A stretch of DNA of 64,000 nucleotides from Trinickia violacea (lineage in GTDB: Bacteria > Pseudomonadota > Gammaproteobacteria > Burkholderiales > Burkholderiaceae). The translations under genes and the position numbers were made by a program. The notes below the pieces were generated by a model. It was given only the letters and a program-made list of their open reading frames with translations. It ran no database searches and was not told the DNA's origin. Positions 33,360 through 43,100 of the stretch are shown here, piece after piece. The stretch spans positions 4,402,001 to 4,466,000 of the forward strand of contig NZ_CP040077.1 in NCBI RefSeq assembly GCF_005280735.1, given 5' to 3'. The stretch's first letter is position 1. Each line of letters opens with the position of its first letter.

Positions 33360-33902
33360 ATGACATCGACCGCCCCTCTCGCTTCCGACGCCGTGCTCGA
33401 GCGTGCCTGGTCCGTGCTCGAATCGGTACCGGACCCCGAGATTCCGGTCGTCTCGATTCGCGAGCTGGGCATCTTGCGCAACGTCGGCCGCGCCACGGAC
33501 GGCGTGCTCGAAGTCGTCATCACGCCGACGTACTCCGGCTGCCCGGCGATGTCGCAAATCGCCGAGGACGTCGCGCATGCGCTCGACGTCGCCGAGCTGG
33601 CGCCGTACCGGATCGAAACCGTGCTCGCCCCGGCGTGGACGACCGACTGGATGACGGAAGAAGCCAAAGACAAGCTCCGCGCCTACGGCATCGCACCGCC
33701 AACGGGCCAATGCGGCAGCGGCTCGAGCGCCGCCGCCGAAAAGGTCGTCCGCTTCGCGCCGCGCCCGATGGCGGCGCCCGCCTGCCCGCGCTGCGGCTCC
33801 GCGCACACCGAGCGTCTCGCGCAATTCGGCTCGACCGCCTGCAAGGCGCTCTACCGCTGCTTCGATTGCCGAGAACCCTTCGACTACTTCAAACCCTACT
33901 GA
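33360..33902 (+). CDS. paaD: Phenylacetate degradation protein PaaD
   Basis: 180 residues; an N-terminal MIP18/DUF59 domain (ESVPDPEIPVVSIRELGILR) and a C-terminal zinc-ribbon (CPRCGS...CFDCREPF). PaaD-type proteins assist iron or iron-sulfur maturation of the epoxidase. The start ATG at 33360 follows TGGAG. The longer frame opening at 33153 overlaps paaC and is not used. It is followed two bases later by paaE. Confidence 0.95.
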   Translation: MTSTAPLASDAVLERAWSVLESVPDPEIPVVSIRELGILRNVGRATDGVLEVVITPTYSGCPAMSQIAEDVAHALDVAELAPYRIETVLAPAWTTDWMTEEAKDKLRAYGIAPPTGQCGSGSSAAAEKVVRFAPRPMAAPACPRCGSAHTERLAQFGSTACKALYRCFDCREPFDYFKPY

Positions 33903-33904
33903 AT

Positions 33905-34993
33905 ATGGCGACCCCGCAATTCCATCCGCTGCGCATCCGCGAGGTGCGCCCCGAAACCGCCGACGCGGTGTCGGTCTCGTTCGAAATCCCCGTCGAGCTG
34001 CGCGAGCAATACCGCTTCACGCAAGGCCAGTTCGTCACGCTGAAGACCCACATCGACGGCGAGGAGACGCGCCGCTCGTATTCGATCTGCGTCGGCGTCA
34101 CCGACTACGATCGCGACGGCGAGCTGCGCATCGGCATCAAGCGCGTGCGCGGCGGGCGCTTCTCGAACTTCGCGTTCGATACGCTCCAGCCCGGTCACAC
34201 GATCGACGTGATGACGCCCGACGGCCGCTTCTTCACGCACCTGAACGCCGATCAGGGCAAGCAGTACGTCGCGTTCTCGGGCGGCTCGGGCATCACGCCG
34301 GTGCTCGCGATCATCAAAACGACGCTCGAAATCGAGCCGCGCAGCACGTTCACGCTGATCTACGGCAACCGCAGCGTCGACGCGATCATGTTCGCCGAAG
34401 AGCTCGAAGACCTGAAGAACCGCTTCATGAACCGCTTGGTGCTGTACCACGTGCTATCCGACGATGTGCAGGACGTCGAGCTTTTCAACGGCGTGCTCGA
34501 TCAGCCGAAGTGCGCGGCATTCCTCGAAGAACTCATTCCCGCAGCCGCGATCGACGAAGCGTTCATCTGCGGCCCCGCGCCGATGATGGATGCGGCCGAA
34601 GCCGCGCTCAAGGCCGCCGGCCTCGCGCAAGAGAAAATCCATGTCGAGCGCTTCGGCACCCCGCTGCCGCAGGCAGGCGCACCGGTCGTCGAAATCACGG
34701 AAAGCACGCCGGCCGCGGATCTCGAAATCGTCCTCGACGGCAAGCGGCGCAAGCTGCGCCTGCCGTATGAAGGCGTGAGCCTGCTCGACGTCGGCCTGCG
34801 CGCCGGCCTCGCGCTGCCCTACGCGTGCAAGGGCGGCGTGTGCTGCACGTGCCGCGCGAAGGTGATCGAAGGCGAAGTGCGGATGGAGAAGAACTACACG
34901 CTCGAAGAGCAGGAAATCGCCGATGGTTTCGTACTGACGTGCCAGTGCCATCCGGTCAGCGACAAGGTCGTCGTGAGCTACGACGAGCGCTGA
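33905..34993 (+). CDS. paaE: Phenylacetyl-CoA epoxidase reductase PaaE
   Basis: 362-residue reductase that passes electrons from NAD(P)H through FAD and a 2Fe-2S cluster to PaaA. The FAD domain has RRSYSICVG, the nucleotide-binding part SGGSGITPVLAI, and the C-terminal plant-type ferredoxin has Cys308, Cys313, Cys316 and Cys346 (C-x4-C-x2-C-x29-C). The true start is ATG 33905, two bases after paaD; the much longer open frame from 33089 is an artefact of GC-rich codon bias. The last gene before a strong hairpin. Confidence 0.97.
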   Translation: MATPQFHPLRIREVRPETADAVSVSFEIPVELREQYRFTQGQFVTLKTHIDGEETRRSYSICVGVTDYDRDGELRIGIKRVRGGRFSNFAFDTLQPGHTIDVMTPDGRFFTHLNADQGKQYVAFSGGSGITPVLAIIKTTLEIEPRSTFTLIYGNRSVDAIMFAEELEDLKNRFMNRLVLYHVLSDDVQDVELFNGVLDQPKCAAFLEELIPAAAIDEAFICGPAPMMDAAEAALKAAGLAQEKIHVERFGTPLPQAGAPVVEITESTPAADLEIVLDGKRRKLRLPYEGVSLLDVGLRAGLALPYACKGGVCCTCRAKVIEGEVRMEKNYTLEEQEIADGFVLTCQCHPVSDKVVVSYDER

Positions 34994-35049
34994 GCGTCGC
35001 GAGCGCTCCCTCGGCCGCCGGCTTTCACGGTCGCGCGATCGCTTAAAGG

Positions 35050-35093
35050 GGCCGCTCGCTGGCCGGACCAACGGGTCCGGCCAGCGAGCGGCC
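35050..35093 (+). terminator. Perfect 20-bp hairpin after paaE
   Basis: Both arms are 20 bases and pair without mismatch around the loop AACG. It lies 56 bases after paaE. There is no T-run on the plus strand, so it may act by Rho-independent stalling, mRNA 3'-end protection or both; GC content is extreme. Confidence 0.75.
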
Positions 35094-35108
35094 TCACCCG
35101 CTATCTCG

Positions 35109-35942
35109 ATGAGCACAATCCACGTCATCCATGGCGACTCGGCCGCCGAAGCCTTGCGCATCGCCCTTCTGCAAGCAGGACGAAGCGACGAAGTCGTCGT
35201 GCTGCGCGACGATCTCGCCATCGGCCCGCTGCGCGGCGCCGACGATACGCCCGACGTTCGCAGGGCGTTCTGGGAACGCGTGTTCGACGACGATACGCGC
35301 ATCGATTTCGCCCGCGAACTCGACGCCGAGGCCGCACGCATCGAACGGCTCGTCAGCACGGATGCGCCTGTCGTCATTTGGCACGCACAGAGCGCCGGCG
35401 ACCAGTTGATGCTGCGTCGCGTCGCCTATCACCTGCGCAACGTGCCGCAGCGGATCAACGAAGTGCGTCTTTCGATCGACGATCTCGGCGCCGGCGCGCT
35501 GAAAACGGCGCGCTCCGACCGTGCGACCGCGGTCGGCATGTTCAGCTCCGAGATTCTGGGCGCGAAGCTCGCCGACGCCGCGCCGCTCTCCGTGCTGCGC
35601 ATCGGCCGTCTCGCGCTCGAGTGGCAGGAGGTCAAGCAGGCGAATGCGGAAACCCGCCGCTGGCAGGACAACACGTTCAAAAGCGGCAGCTTCGCCGAAC
35701 TCGACGCGATTCTCGTCGACCGCGCGAGCGCCACATGGCAGGTCGCCGCGCGCGTCGCCTCCGAACTGATGGTGGCGGACGTGGGTTTCCTCGTCAGCGA
35801 CTCCGTCGCGCTCTGGCGTTGCCGCGAAGCCGCCGCAGCCGGGCGCATCGAGCTGCGCGGCGAGTTGCCGAACGCGTCGAACTGGCGCACGCTGGAACTG
35901 CGCGCAGCCGGCGACGCATGCCGCGCCGTCGCCCCCCAATAA
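35109..35942 (+). CDS. DUF1835-type protein
   Basis: 277 residues with the N-terminal MSTIHVIHGDSAAEALRIAL and the VVVLRDDLAIGPLRGADD segment typical of DUF1835, plus a C-terminal half of DUF3658 type with a conserved ALWRCREAA end. Function is not established. It sits between paaE and paaR on the same strand but after a strong hairpin, with no clear ribosome-binding site at the chosen ATG, so it is probably only loosely coupled to paa expression. It ends 33 bases before paaR. Confidence 0.85.
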   Translation: MSTIHVIHGDSAAEALRIALLQAGRSDEVVVLRDDLAIGPLRGADDTPDVRRAFWERVFDDDTRIDFARELDAEAARIERLVSTDAPVVIWHAQSAGDQLMLRRVAYHLRNVPQRINEVRLSIDDLGAGALKTARSDRATAVGMFSSEILGAKLADAAPLSVLRIGRLALEWQEVKQANAETRRWQDNTFKSGSFAELDAILVDRASATWQVAARVASELMVADVGFLVSDSVALWRCREAAAAGRIELRGELPNASNWRTLELRAAGDACRAVAPQ

Positions 35943-35975
35943 CAACAACGCAGCAACGATTCTGCGCCCTAAGTC

Positions 35976-36581
35976 ATGGCCCGCACCCGAGCACCCGATC
36001 ACGAATCCCAGCGCGAGCAAATCCTCGAACTCGCAGCGGCAAAGTTTGCACAAACCAGCTACCCGAGCACGTCGATGGCGGATCTCGCCGCGGCGAGCGG
36101 CACGTCGAAGGCGCGCCTCTATCACTATTACGAGAGCAAGGAAGCGATCCTCTTCGACCTGCTCGACCGCTACACGAAACGGCTGATGCTGATCATCGCC
36201 GAGGTCGAGGGCTCGAGCCAGCGGCGCGGGCTATCCGAACGCGAGACCTTCGCGGAGCTGGTGCGCGCCTTTCTAGCAGAATACGAGACTTCGCACAGCC
36301 GCCACGTCGCGCTTCTGAACGACGTCAAATATCTGGTCGAGACGCAGCGCGAGATCGTGCTCGATCGCCAGCGCGACATCGTCGCCGCGTTTGCCCGCCA
36401 GCTTGCCCGTGCCTATCCGGAGCGCGCGACGAAGGAAAACCAAACCGCGCTCACGATGATGGTGTTCGGCATGATCAACTGGACCTTCACCTGGCTCAAG
36501 CCGGGCGGACGGCTGGGGTATAGCGAGTTTGCCGAGCAAGTCGTGAGCGTTCTCGAGAATGGGCTGCTCGACAAGGGTTGA
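35976..36581 (+). CDS. paaR: TetR-family regulator, probable PaaR
   Basis: 201-residue one-component repressor. The N-terminal helix-turn-helix is at about residues 15-60 (ILELAAAKFAQTSYPSTSMA ... LYHYYESKEAI), and the C-terminal ligand domain has the WTFTWLKPGGRLGYSEFAE end shared by PaaR-like regulators of aromatic-CoA degradation. Together with the ACCGACCGGTCGGT palindrome before paaA this strongly suggests repression of paaABCDE relieved by phenylacetyl-CoA. Confidence 0.85.
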   Translation: MARTRAPDHESQREQILELAAAKFAQTSYPSTSMADLAAASGTSKARLYHYYESKEAILFDLLDRYTKRLMLIIAEVEGSSQRRGLSERETFAELVRAFLAEYETSHSRHVALLNDVKYLVETQREIVLDRQRDIVAAFARQLARAYPERATKENQTALTMMVFGMINWTFTWLKPGGRLGYSEFAEQVVSVLENGLLDKG

Positions 36582-36909
36582 TCTTGCACGGCAGCAATTG
36601 CCAGGTCGCGCCAGATCGACGGAGCAGCGTGTTGTGCAATTACACAACACACTCGTCATATTCATATAAAACAATAGCTTAGATCACATTTCCACAAAGT
36701 TTAGAAGCTACCCTCAACCGAGATACGGGTTTTCCCTAGGTCGCCAGCTCCGTTTTAGTTAAAATGCATATTGCGTTGCAGCAATGCCGCTGCATGACGA
36801 GCTTTGCATGGACCCCGAGTCAGTGCTCTGCATGTTGCCGAAGTCAGTGCCGATGCACTCACTCCGGCCGACAGCTCAAGCGCTAGCTCGCGCCGACATA
36901 GGAGAACCC
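36582..36909 (+). other. Gene-free leader before the GNAT gene
   Basis: 328 bases. They hold an inverted repeat GTGTTGTG-CAATTA-CACAACAC (36629-36650), suited to a dimeric regulator; several TGCA-type half-sites at 36765-36796; and the hairpin repeat copy 2 (36799-36875). AT-rich stretches around 36655-36700 and TTAAAAT near 36760 could carry the promoter. The open frame can be extended back to 36784 but would run through the repeat. Confidence 0.6.
36799..36875 (+). repeat. Dispersed hairpin repeat, copy 2 (divergent)
   Basis: Begins GAGCTTTGCATGGACCCCGA as in copy 3, then departs: CAGTGC occurs twice (GAGTCAGTGC and AAGTCAGTGC) around a second GCATG. The first CAGTGC block pairs with GCACTCACTCCGG downstream. 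Ends GGCCGACAG, compared with GGTCGACA in the other copies. It lies in the 5' leader of the GNAT gene. Confidence 0.65.
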
Positions 36910-37581
36910 ATGAAGAAACTGCACCGTAACCGCACCACCGAGCCGATCGAGACCTCCGATCGTCCGTTGCAAGCTGCTGTTCGCGGGCCGGCTCTCGTCC
37001 GGGAACTGACGTCCAATGACCGTGAACGTCTGCTCACGCACTTTCTCGCGCTCGCTTCGGATGACCGTCTGCTGCGATTCGGCCAAATCGTGCCGGATCA
37101 CGTCATCGAAAACTACGTCCGCACGATCGACTTCTCGCGCGATACCGTGTTCGGCGTCTTCAACCACGAATTGGAACTGGTGGGCGTCGGCCATCTGGCC
37201 TACTTGCCGGCCGAAGGCGACAAGCGCACGGCGGAATTCGGCGTCTCGGTGCTCGAAAGTTCGCGCGGCGCCGGCATCGGCACGAAGCTCTTCGAGCGCG
37301 CCGCGATCCGCAGCCGCAATACGCACGTCAGCCAGCTCTATATGCACTGCCTGTCGCGCAACTCGACGATGATGCACATCGCGAAGAAATCAGGCATGAA
37401 GATCGAATACGCGTACGGCGAAGCCGATGCCTACCTGACGCTGCCGCCCGCCGACCAAACCAGCATCATCGCGGAAATGCTGCAGGAGCAAGCCGCGGTG
37501 TTCGACTACGCGATCAAGCGCCAGATGCGGCGCACGACGCAGTTCATCGAATCGATGGTGCCGTCCGATATCGCCGTGTAA
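36910..37581 (+). CDS. GNAT-family N-acetyltransferase
   Basis: 223 residues. The acetyl-CoA binding motif A (SSRGAGIGTKLFERA, Arg119-Gly124) and the preceding beta strand RTAEFGVSVLE are clear. The N-terminal 30 residues are a polar extension. Substrate unknown. The start at 36910 is set by GGAG at 36901-36904; a longer frame back to 36784 has no ribosome-binding site. It has no operon partner; the next gene is convergent. Confidence 0.88.
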   Translation: MKKLHRNRTTEPIETSDRPLQAAVRGPALVRELTSNDRERLLTHFLALASDDRLLRFGQIVPDHVIENYVRTIDFSRDTVFGVFNHELELVGVGHLAYLPAEGDKRTAEFGVSVLESSRGAGIGTKLFERAAIRSRNTHVSQLYMHCLSRNSTMMHIAKKSGMKIEYAYGEADAYLTLPPADQTSIIAEMLQEQAAVFDYAIKRQMRRTTQFIESMVPSDIAV

Positions 37582-37655
37582 TCGGCGGTTCTCGTTTCAC
37601 TCGGACGCGGGCGGCTTCGGCCGCCCGTTTTCGTTGCTTCGTTGCGGCGGCCCGC

Positions 37656-38180
37656 TCACAGAATCGGCAGCGCCGTCGTCTCCTTGATGCGCTCCAGCGA
37701 AAAACTCGTCTTCACATCGATCACCGACGGATGGTGCAGCAACTGGTCCTGCACGAAGCGCGAAAAGTGAGCCATGTCCTCGACTTGTACGCGCAGCAGA
37801 TAATCCATGTCGCCCGCCATCGCATGGCAGGCGACGACCTCCGGCCAGGTCTGCACCGACGCCTTGAACAGTTCCGCGTGCGTCGTACCCGCGCGCATCG
37901 CCGCTTCGCCGCGCTTCCCGGACAGGCTATCCGCGGGGCTGCCGCGCTTTTCGAGCCGCACGTTCACGTACGCGAGCAGGTCGAGCCCGAGCTTCTGCGC
38001 GTCGAGCAGCGCGACGTAGCCGCGAATCACCCCGCTCTCCTCGAGCCTCCGGATGCGCCGCAGGCAAGGGCTCGGCGACAAGTTCACCCGGTCGGCGATG
38101 TCCTGATTCGACAACCGTCCATTCTCCTGAAGGACCGCAAGAATTCGCCTGTCGACGGCGTCGAGTTCGATGGCAGCCAT
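37656..38180 (-). CDS. Lrp/AsnC-family transcriptional regulator
   Basis: 174 residues. The N-terminal helix-turn-helix AAIELDAVDRRILAVLQENG then DIADRVNLSPSPCLRRIRRL, and the C-terminal effector domain with AGDMDYLLRVQV and an LERIKETTALPIL end are characteristic. A stretch GSPADSLSGKRGEAAMRAG around residues 80-98 is extra relative to the compact E. coli Lrp form. It is divergent from hppD across 145 bases, so it probably controls hppD and itself in response to an amino acid such as tyrosine or phenylalanine. Confidence 0.93.
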   Translation of the reverse strand: MAAIELDAVDRRILAVLQENGRLSNQDIADRVNLSPSPCLRRIRRLEESGVIRGYVALLDAQKLGLDLLAYVNVRLEKRGSPADSLSGKRGEAAMRAGTTHAELFKASVQTWPEVVACHAMAGDMDYLLRVQVEDMAHFSRFVQDQLLHHPSVIDVKTSFSLERIKETTALPIL

Positions 38181-38325
38181 TTTCCGTCCTGAATCTCTTT
38201 AATAGAGGCAGTAAATTGCGCCATCGTAGTCACGGTCGATTAAGTTCGCAAGTTTCCGCCGCCCTCGCCGCTCTACACTTGCGTTTATTCAATACGGCTC
38301 GCGCCGGGCTAGTTAGGAGACGCAG

Positions 38326-39423
38326 ATGCAAGTCCAAACCTGGGACAACCCCGTCGGCACCGACGGTTTCGAATTCATCGAATACACCGCGCCGGACCCG
38401 AAGGCGCTCGGCAAATTGTTCGAGCAAATGGGCTTCACCGCGATCGCGCGGCATCGCCACAAGGACGTGACGCTGTACCGCCAGGGCGGCATCAACTTCA
38501 TCGTCAACGGCGAGCCGGATTCGTTCGCGCAACGTTTCACCCGCCTGCACGGCCCGTCGATCTGCGCGATTGCGTTTCGCGTGCAGGACGCCGCGAAGGC
38601 GTACAAGCACGCGCTCGAACTCGGCGCCTGGGGCTTCGACAACAAGACCGGCCCGATGGAGCTGAACATCCCCGCGATCAAGGGCATCGGCGATTCGCTG
38701 ATCTACTTCGTCGACCGCTGGCGCGGCAAGAACGGCGCGCAACCGGGCAGCATCGGCGACATCGACATCTATGACGTCGACTTCGAGCCGATCCCCGGCG
38801 CGGACCAGAACCCGGCCGGCCACGGCCTCACCTATATCGACCACCTGACGCACAACGTCCATCGCGGCCGTATGCAGGAATGGGCCTCGTTCTACGAGCG
38901 GCTCTTCAATTTCCGCGAGATCCGCTACTTCGACATCGAAGGCAAGGTGACGGGCGTGAAGTCGAAGGCGATGACGTCGCCGTGCGGCAAGATCCGCATC
39001 CCGATCAACGAAGAAGGCTCGGAGACGGCCGGCCAGATTCAGGAATACCTCGACGCCTATCACGGCGAAGGCATCCAGCACATCGCGCTCGGCTCGAACG
39101 ACATCTATCGCACCGTCGATGGCCTGCGCGCGTCGAACATCAAGCTGCTCGACACGATCGACACGTATTACGAGCTCGTCGACCGCCGCGTGCCCGATCA
39201 CGGCGAACCGATCGACGAGCTGAAGAAGCGCAAGATCCTGATCGACGGCGCAAAGGAAGACCTGCTGCTGCAGATCTTCACCGAGAACCAGATCGGCCCG
39301 ATCTTCTTCGAGATCATCCAGCGCAAGGGCAATCAGGGCTTCGGCGAAGGCAACTTCAAGGCGCTGTTCGAGTCGATCGAGCTCGATCAGATCCGGCGCG
39401 GCGTCGTGCAGGACAAGAGCTGA
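38326..39423 (+). CDS. hppD: 4-Hydroxyphenylpyruvate dioxygenase
   Basis: 365-residue Fe(II) dioxygenase that converts 4-hydroxyphenylpyruvate to homogentisate in tyrosine catabolism. Both vicinal-oxygen-chelate domains are present. Metal ligands are His173 (IDHLTHNV), His252 (QHIALGSND) and Glu329 (FFEIIQRKGNQGFGEGNF), the last inside the family signature. TAGGAGA precedes the start. It sits opposite an Lrp-type regulator and upstream of the indolepyruvate oxidoreductase gene; a strong terminator follows. Confidence 0.97.
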   Translation: MQVQTWDNPVGTDGFEFIEYTAPDPKALGKLFEQMGFTAIARHRHKDVTLYRQGGINFIVNGEPDSFAQRFTRLHGPSICAIAFRVQDAAKAYKHALELGAWGFDNKTGPMELNIPAIKGIGDSLIYFVDRWRGKNGAQPGSIGDIDIYDVDFEPIPGADQNPAGHGLTYIDHLTHNVHRGRMQEWASFYERLFNFREIRYFDIEGKVTGVKSKAMTSPCGKIRIPINEEGSETAGQIQEYLDAYHGEGIQHIALGSNDIYRTVDGLRASNIKLLDTIDTYYELVDRRVPDHGEPIDELKKRKILIDGAKEDLLLQIFTENQIGPIFFEIIQRKGNQGFGEGNFKALFESIELDQIRRGVVQDKS

Positions 39424-39497
39424 TCAGCGGGGGCTTTGAGCGCGTCGCACGCGGACTGCGGCGACGCGCTGTTTGAAAACACAAGGACCGTAAGTAG

Positions 39498-39530
39498 AAA
39501 GGGCGAAGATCTCGCGATCTTCGCCCTTTT
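39498..39530 (+). terminator. Terminator of hppD
   Basis: 14-bp perfect stem (AAAGGGCGAAGATC / GATCTTCGCCCTTT), loop TCGC, then T. It also works on the minus strand for the small gene at 39553, which ends 22 bases away. Confidence 0.92.
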
Positions 39531-39552
39531 GCTTTTACGCGTGGCTCGCGCG

Positions 39553-39735
39553 TCAGAAGCGCGTGTCTTCGATCGTCAATTGGACCTGGTTCGTGTCCGC
39601 TGCAGCCTCGGCGGTCTGCGCCGAATGCGCGACCGCTGCCGCGAGCGTGTTGCCGCTCGTCGCCCGAACCGGCGCGCTCATCGCGAAGAACGCGGCGGAG
39701 ACCATGAGGAAGGTCTGGATATTTCGAGTGTTCAT
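39553..39735 (-). CDS. Small exported protein of unknown function
   Basis: 60 residues beginning MNTRNIQTFLMVSAAFFAMS, a clear signal peptide with cleavage near PVRA-TS. The mature part has about 36 residues, Ala-rich then polar, ending VQLTIEDTRF. AAGGAG lies at the right distance before the ATG at 39735; longer frames up to 39828 are not needed. No family recognised. It is convergent with hppD. Confidence 0.65.
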   Translation of the reverse strand: MNTRNIQTFLMVSAAFFAMSAPVRATSGNTLAAAVAHSAQTAEAAADTNQVQLTIEDTRF

Positions 39736-40119
39736 AGAGACTCCTTTTTCTACACTGCAAAACTGCCTTTCGGCCGCGACGCACTTCACTGAGCCTCGCG
39801 GCGCTGCGCCTATGCGCAGATCAAGCAAGTGGGGAATTAGACAGAGGTTCTATGACCGGTTCCGCCCGTGCACGAGGTTTTACAGGACGTTACAGAACGC
39901 CTAATTCCGTTGCATCCCGCGCCGGCTGGCGTAATCGGCATGTCACAAACCCTGGCTAGCCGCGTCAGATAAGGCTTGATCGGCGTTCTGCGGCGGGTTT
40001 CCACCAGTGCTAGGATTTCCCAAAAACCGTCAACATGGCGGCCGCGGCCGGAGCGTTCACAAGACGCCCCAGGCCCAGAAGTTTTGGCGATCCCAGACTG
40101 GGTTGGAGGAGTACACATA

Positions 40120-43100
40120 ATGAATGCCCCGCTAGACGCTGGTCAGCGAGCCTCGCTCGAAGCCGCGTTGTCTTCCGTCACGCTCGACGACAAATACACG
40201 CTCGAACGCGGCCGCGCGTACATGAGCGGCATCCAGGCGCTGGTCCGCCTGCCGATGCTGCAACAGGAACGCGACAAGGCCGCCGGGCTCAATACGGCTG
40301 GCTTCATTTCCGGCTACCGCGGATCTCCGCTCGGCGGGCTCGATCTTTCATTGTGGAAAGCGAAGAAGCACCTCGCTGGCCACCAAGTGGTGTTCCAACC
40401 CGGCATCAACGAAGACCTCGCCGCGACCGCGGTCTGGGGCTCGCAGCAAGTCAACCTCTACCCCGGGGCGAAGTACGACGGGGTGTTCTCGATGTGGTAC
40501 GGCAAGGGCCCCGGCGTCGATCGCAGCATCGACGTCATCAAGCACGCCAACTCGGCCGGCACGTCGCGGCACGGCGGCGTCCTCGTGCTCGCCGGCGACG
40601 ACCACGCCGCCAAGTCCTCCACGCTCGCGCACCAGTCCGAGCACGTCTTCAAGGCATCCGGCGTGCCGGTGCTGTTCCCGTCGAACGTGCAGGAATATCT
40701 CGACTTCGGTCTGCACGGCTGGGCGATGAGCCGCTACTCGGGCCTCTGGGTCGCGATGAAGTGCGTGACCGACGTGGTCGAATCGTCCGCCTCGGTCGAT
40801 ATCGATCCGCAACGCACGCAGATCGTGCTGCCCACCGATTTCACGATGCCCGACGGCGGCCTGAACATTCGCTGGCCCGATCCGCCGCTCGTGCAGGAAG
40901 CGCGTCTGCTCGACTACAAGTGGTACGCCGCGCTCGCTTATGTGCGCGCGAACCAGCTCGACCGCATCGAGATCGATTCACCCCATGCGCGCTTCGGCAT
41001 CATCACCGGCGGCAAGGCGTATCTCGACGTGCGCCAGGCGCTCACGGACCTCGGTCTCGATGACGAAACGTGTTCGCGCATCGGCATTCGTCTCTACAAG
41101 GTCGGCTGCGTGTGGCCGCTCGAAGCGCAGGGCGCGCATGCGTTCGCGCGCGGTCTCGACGAGATTCTGGTGGTCGAGGAAAAGCGCCAGATTCTCGAAT
41201 ACGCGATCAAGGAAGAGCTGTACAACTGGCCGGACGGTCAGCGTCCGCGCGTGTTCGGCAAGTTCGACGAGAAGGACGGTGCAGGCGGCGAATGGTCGGT
41301 GCCGATGGGCAACTGGCTGTTGCCCGCGCACTATGAACTGTCGCCGGCGATCATCGCGAAGGCCATCGCGACGCGCCTCGACAAGTTCGACCTGCCGTCC
41401 GACGTGCGCGCGCGCATCGCAGCACGCATCGCCGTGATCGAAGCGAAGGAGAAGGCACTCGCCAAGCCGCGCGTCATCGAAGCCGAACGCAAGCCGTGGT
41501 TCTGCTCGGGTTGCCCGCACAACACGTCGACGAACGTGCCGGAAGGCTCGCGCGCGATGGCCGGCATCGGCTGCCACTACATGACCGTCTGGATGGACCG
41601 CAATACGAGCACGTTCAGCCAGATGGGCGGCGAAGGCGTCGCGTGGACCGGCCAGGCGCCGTTCACGACCGAAAAGCACGTGTTCGCGAACCTAGGCGAC
41701 GGTACGTACTTCCACTCCGGGCTGCTTGCGATTCGCGCGTCGATCGCGTCGAAGGCGAACATCACCTACAAGATCCTCTATAACGACGCGGTCGCGATGA
41801 CGGGCGGCCAGCCGGTCGACGGCGTGCTGACCGTGCCGCAAATCACGAATCAGCTCGCGGCCGAAGGCGCAACGAAGATCGTGATCGTCACCGACGAGCC
41901 GCAGAAGTACCAAGACACGACGCTGCTTGCGCCGGGCGTGAACATTCATCACCGCGACGAACTCGACACGGTGCAGCGCGAGCTGCGCGAGATCGCCGGC
42001 ACGACCATCCTGGTCTACGACCAGACCTGCGCGACCGAAAAGCGCCGCCGCCGCAAGAAAGGCGAATTCCCTGACCCGGCGCGCCGCGTCGTCATCAACG
42101 AGGCGGTGTGCGAAGGCTGCGGCGATTGCTCAGTGCAGTCGAATTGCCTGTCGGTCGAGCCGCTCGAAACCGAGTTCGGCACGAAGCGGCAGATCAACCA
42201 GTCTTCGTGCAATAAGGACTTCTCGTGCCTGAAAGGCTTCTGCCCGAGCTTCGTGACGGTGGAAGGCGGACACTTGAAGAAGCCGAAGGCGGTCGGCGGC
42301 GACGTCGGTGAATTGCCCGAGATTCCCGAGCCAGACCTGCCCGCGATCGGCCGGCCGTATGGCGTGCTCGTGACGGGCGTCGGCGGCACCGGCGTCGTGA
42401 CGATCGGCGCGCTGCTCGGCATGGCGGCGCACCTCGAGCAAAAGGGCGTCACCGTGCTCGACGTGACCGGCCTCGCGCAAAAGGGCGGCGCCGTGATGAG
42501 CCACGTGCAGATCGCGAACGCGCCGGCCGACATCCACGCGACCCGCATCGCGATGGGCGAAGCGAATCTCGTGATCGGCTGCGACGCGATCGTCACCGCG
42601 ACCGACGAATGCACGTCGCGCATGAAGCATGGCCAGACGCGCGTGGTCATCAACAGCGCGAAGACGCCGACGGCCGAATTCATCAAGAACCCGAATTGGG
42701 CGTTCCCGCGCCTCTCCACCGAAGCCGACGTGCGCGCGGCAGCGGGCGACGACGTCGATCTCGTCGACGCGAACCATTTCGCTGTCGCACTGCTCGGCGA
42801 CGCGATCTACACGAACCCGTTCGTGCTCGGCTACGCGTGGCAGCGCGGCTGGCTGCCGCTCACGCACGAGTCGCTCACGCGCGCGATCGAGCTGAACGCC
42901 GTGCAGGTCGAGAAAAACCTCGCGGCGTTCGAGTGGGGCCGCCGTGCCGCGCATGATCTGGCGAGCGTAAGGCGCGCCGCGTCGCCGGCCAGCACGGGTG
43001 TCGCCGCAAGCGATGCGACGAGCGCGACGGTGATCGCGTTGCATACGAAGAAGGCCGTCGATTCGCTGATCGCGAAACGCATCGAGCAGCTGACCGCCTA

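Noticed and set aside
33089..33904. A 272-residue N-terminal extension of PaaE.
   Set aside because: It overlaps paaC and paaD in another frame; the start at 33905 gives the exact family N-terminus directly after paaD.
36784..36909. A longer GNAT protein starting at 36784.
   Set aside because: It would translate the hairpin repeat and has no ribosome-binding site, whereas ATG 36910 follows GGAG.
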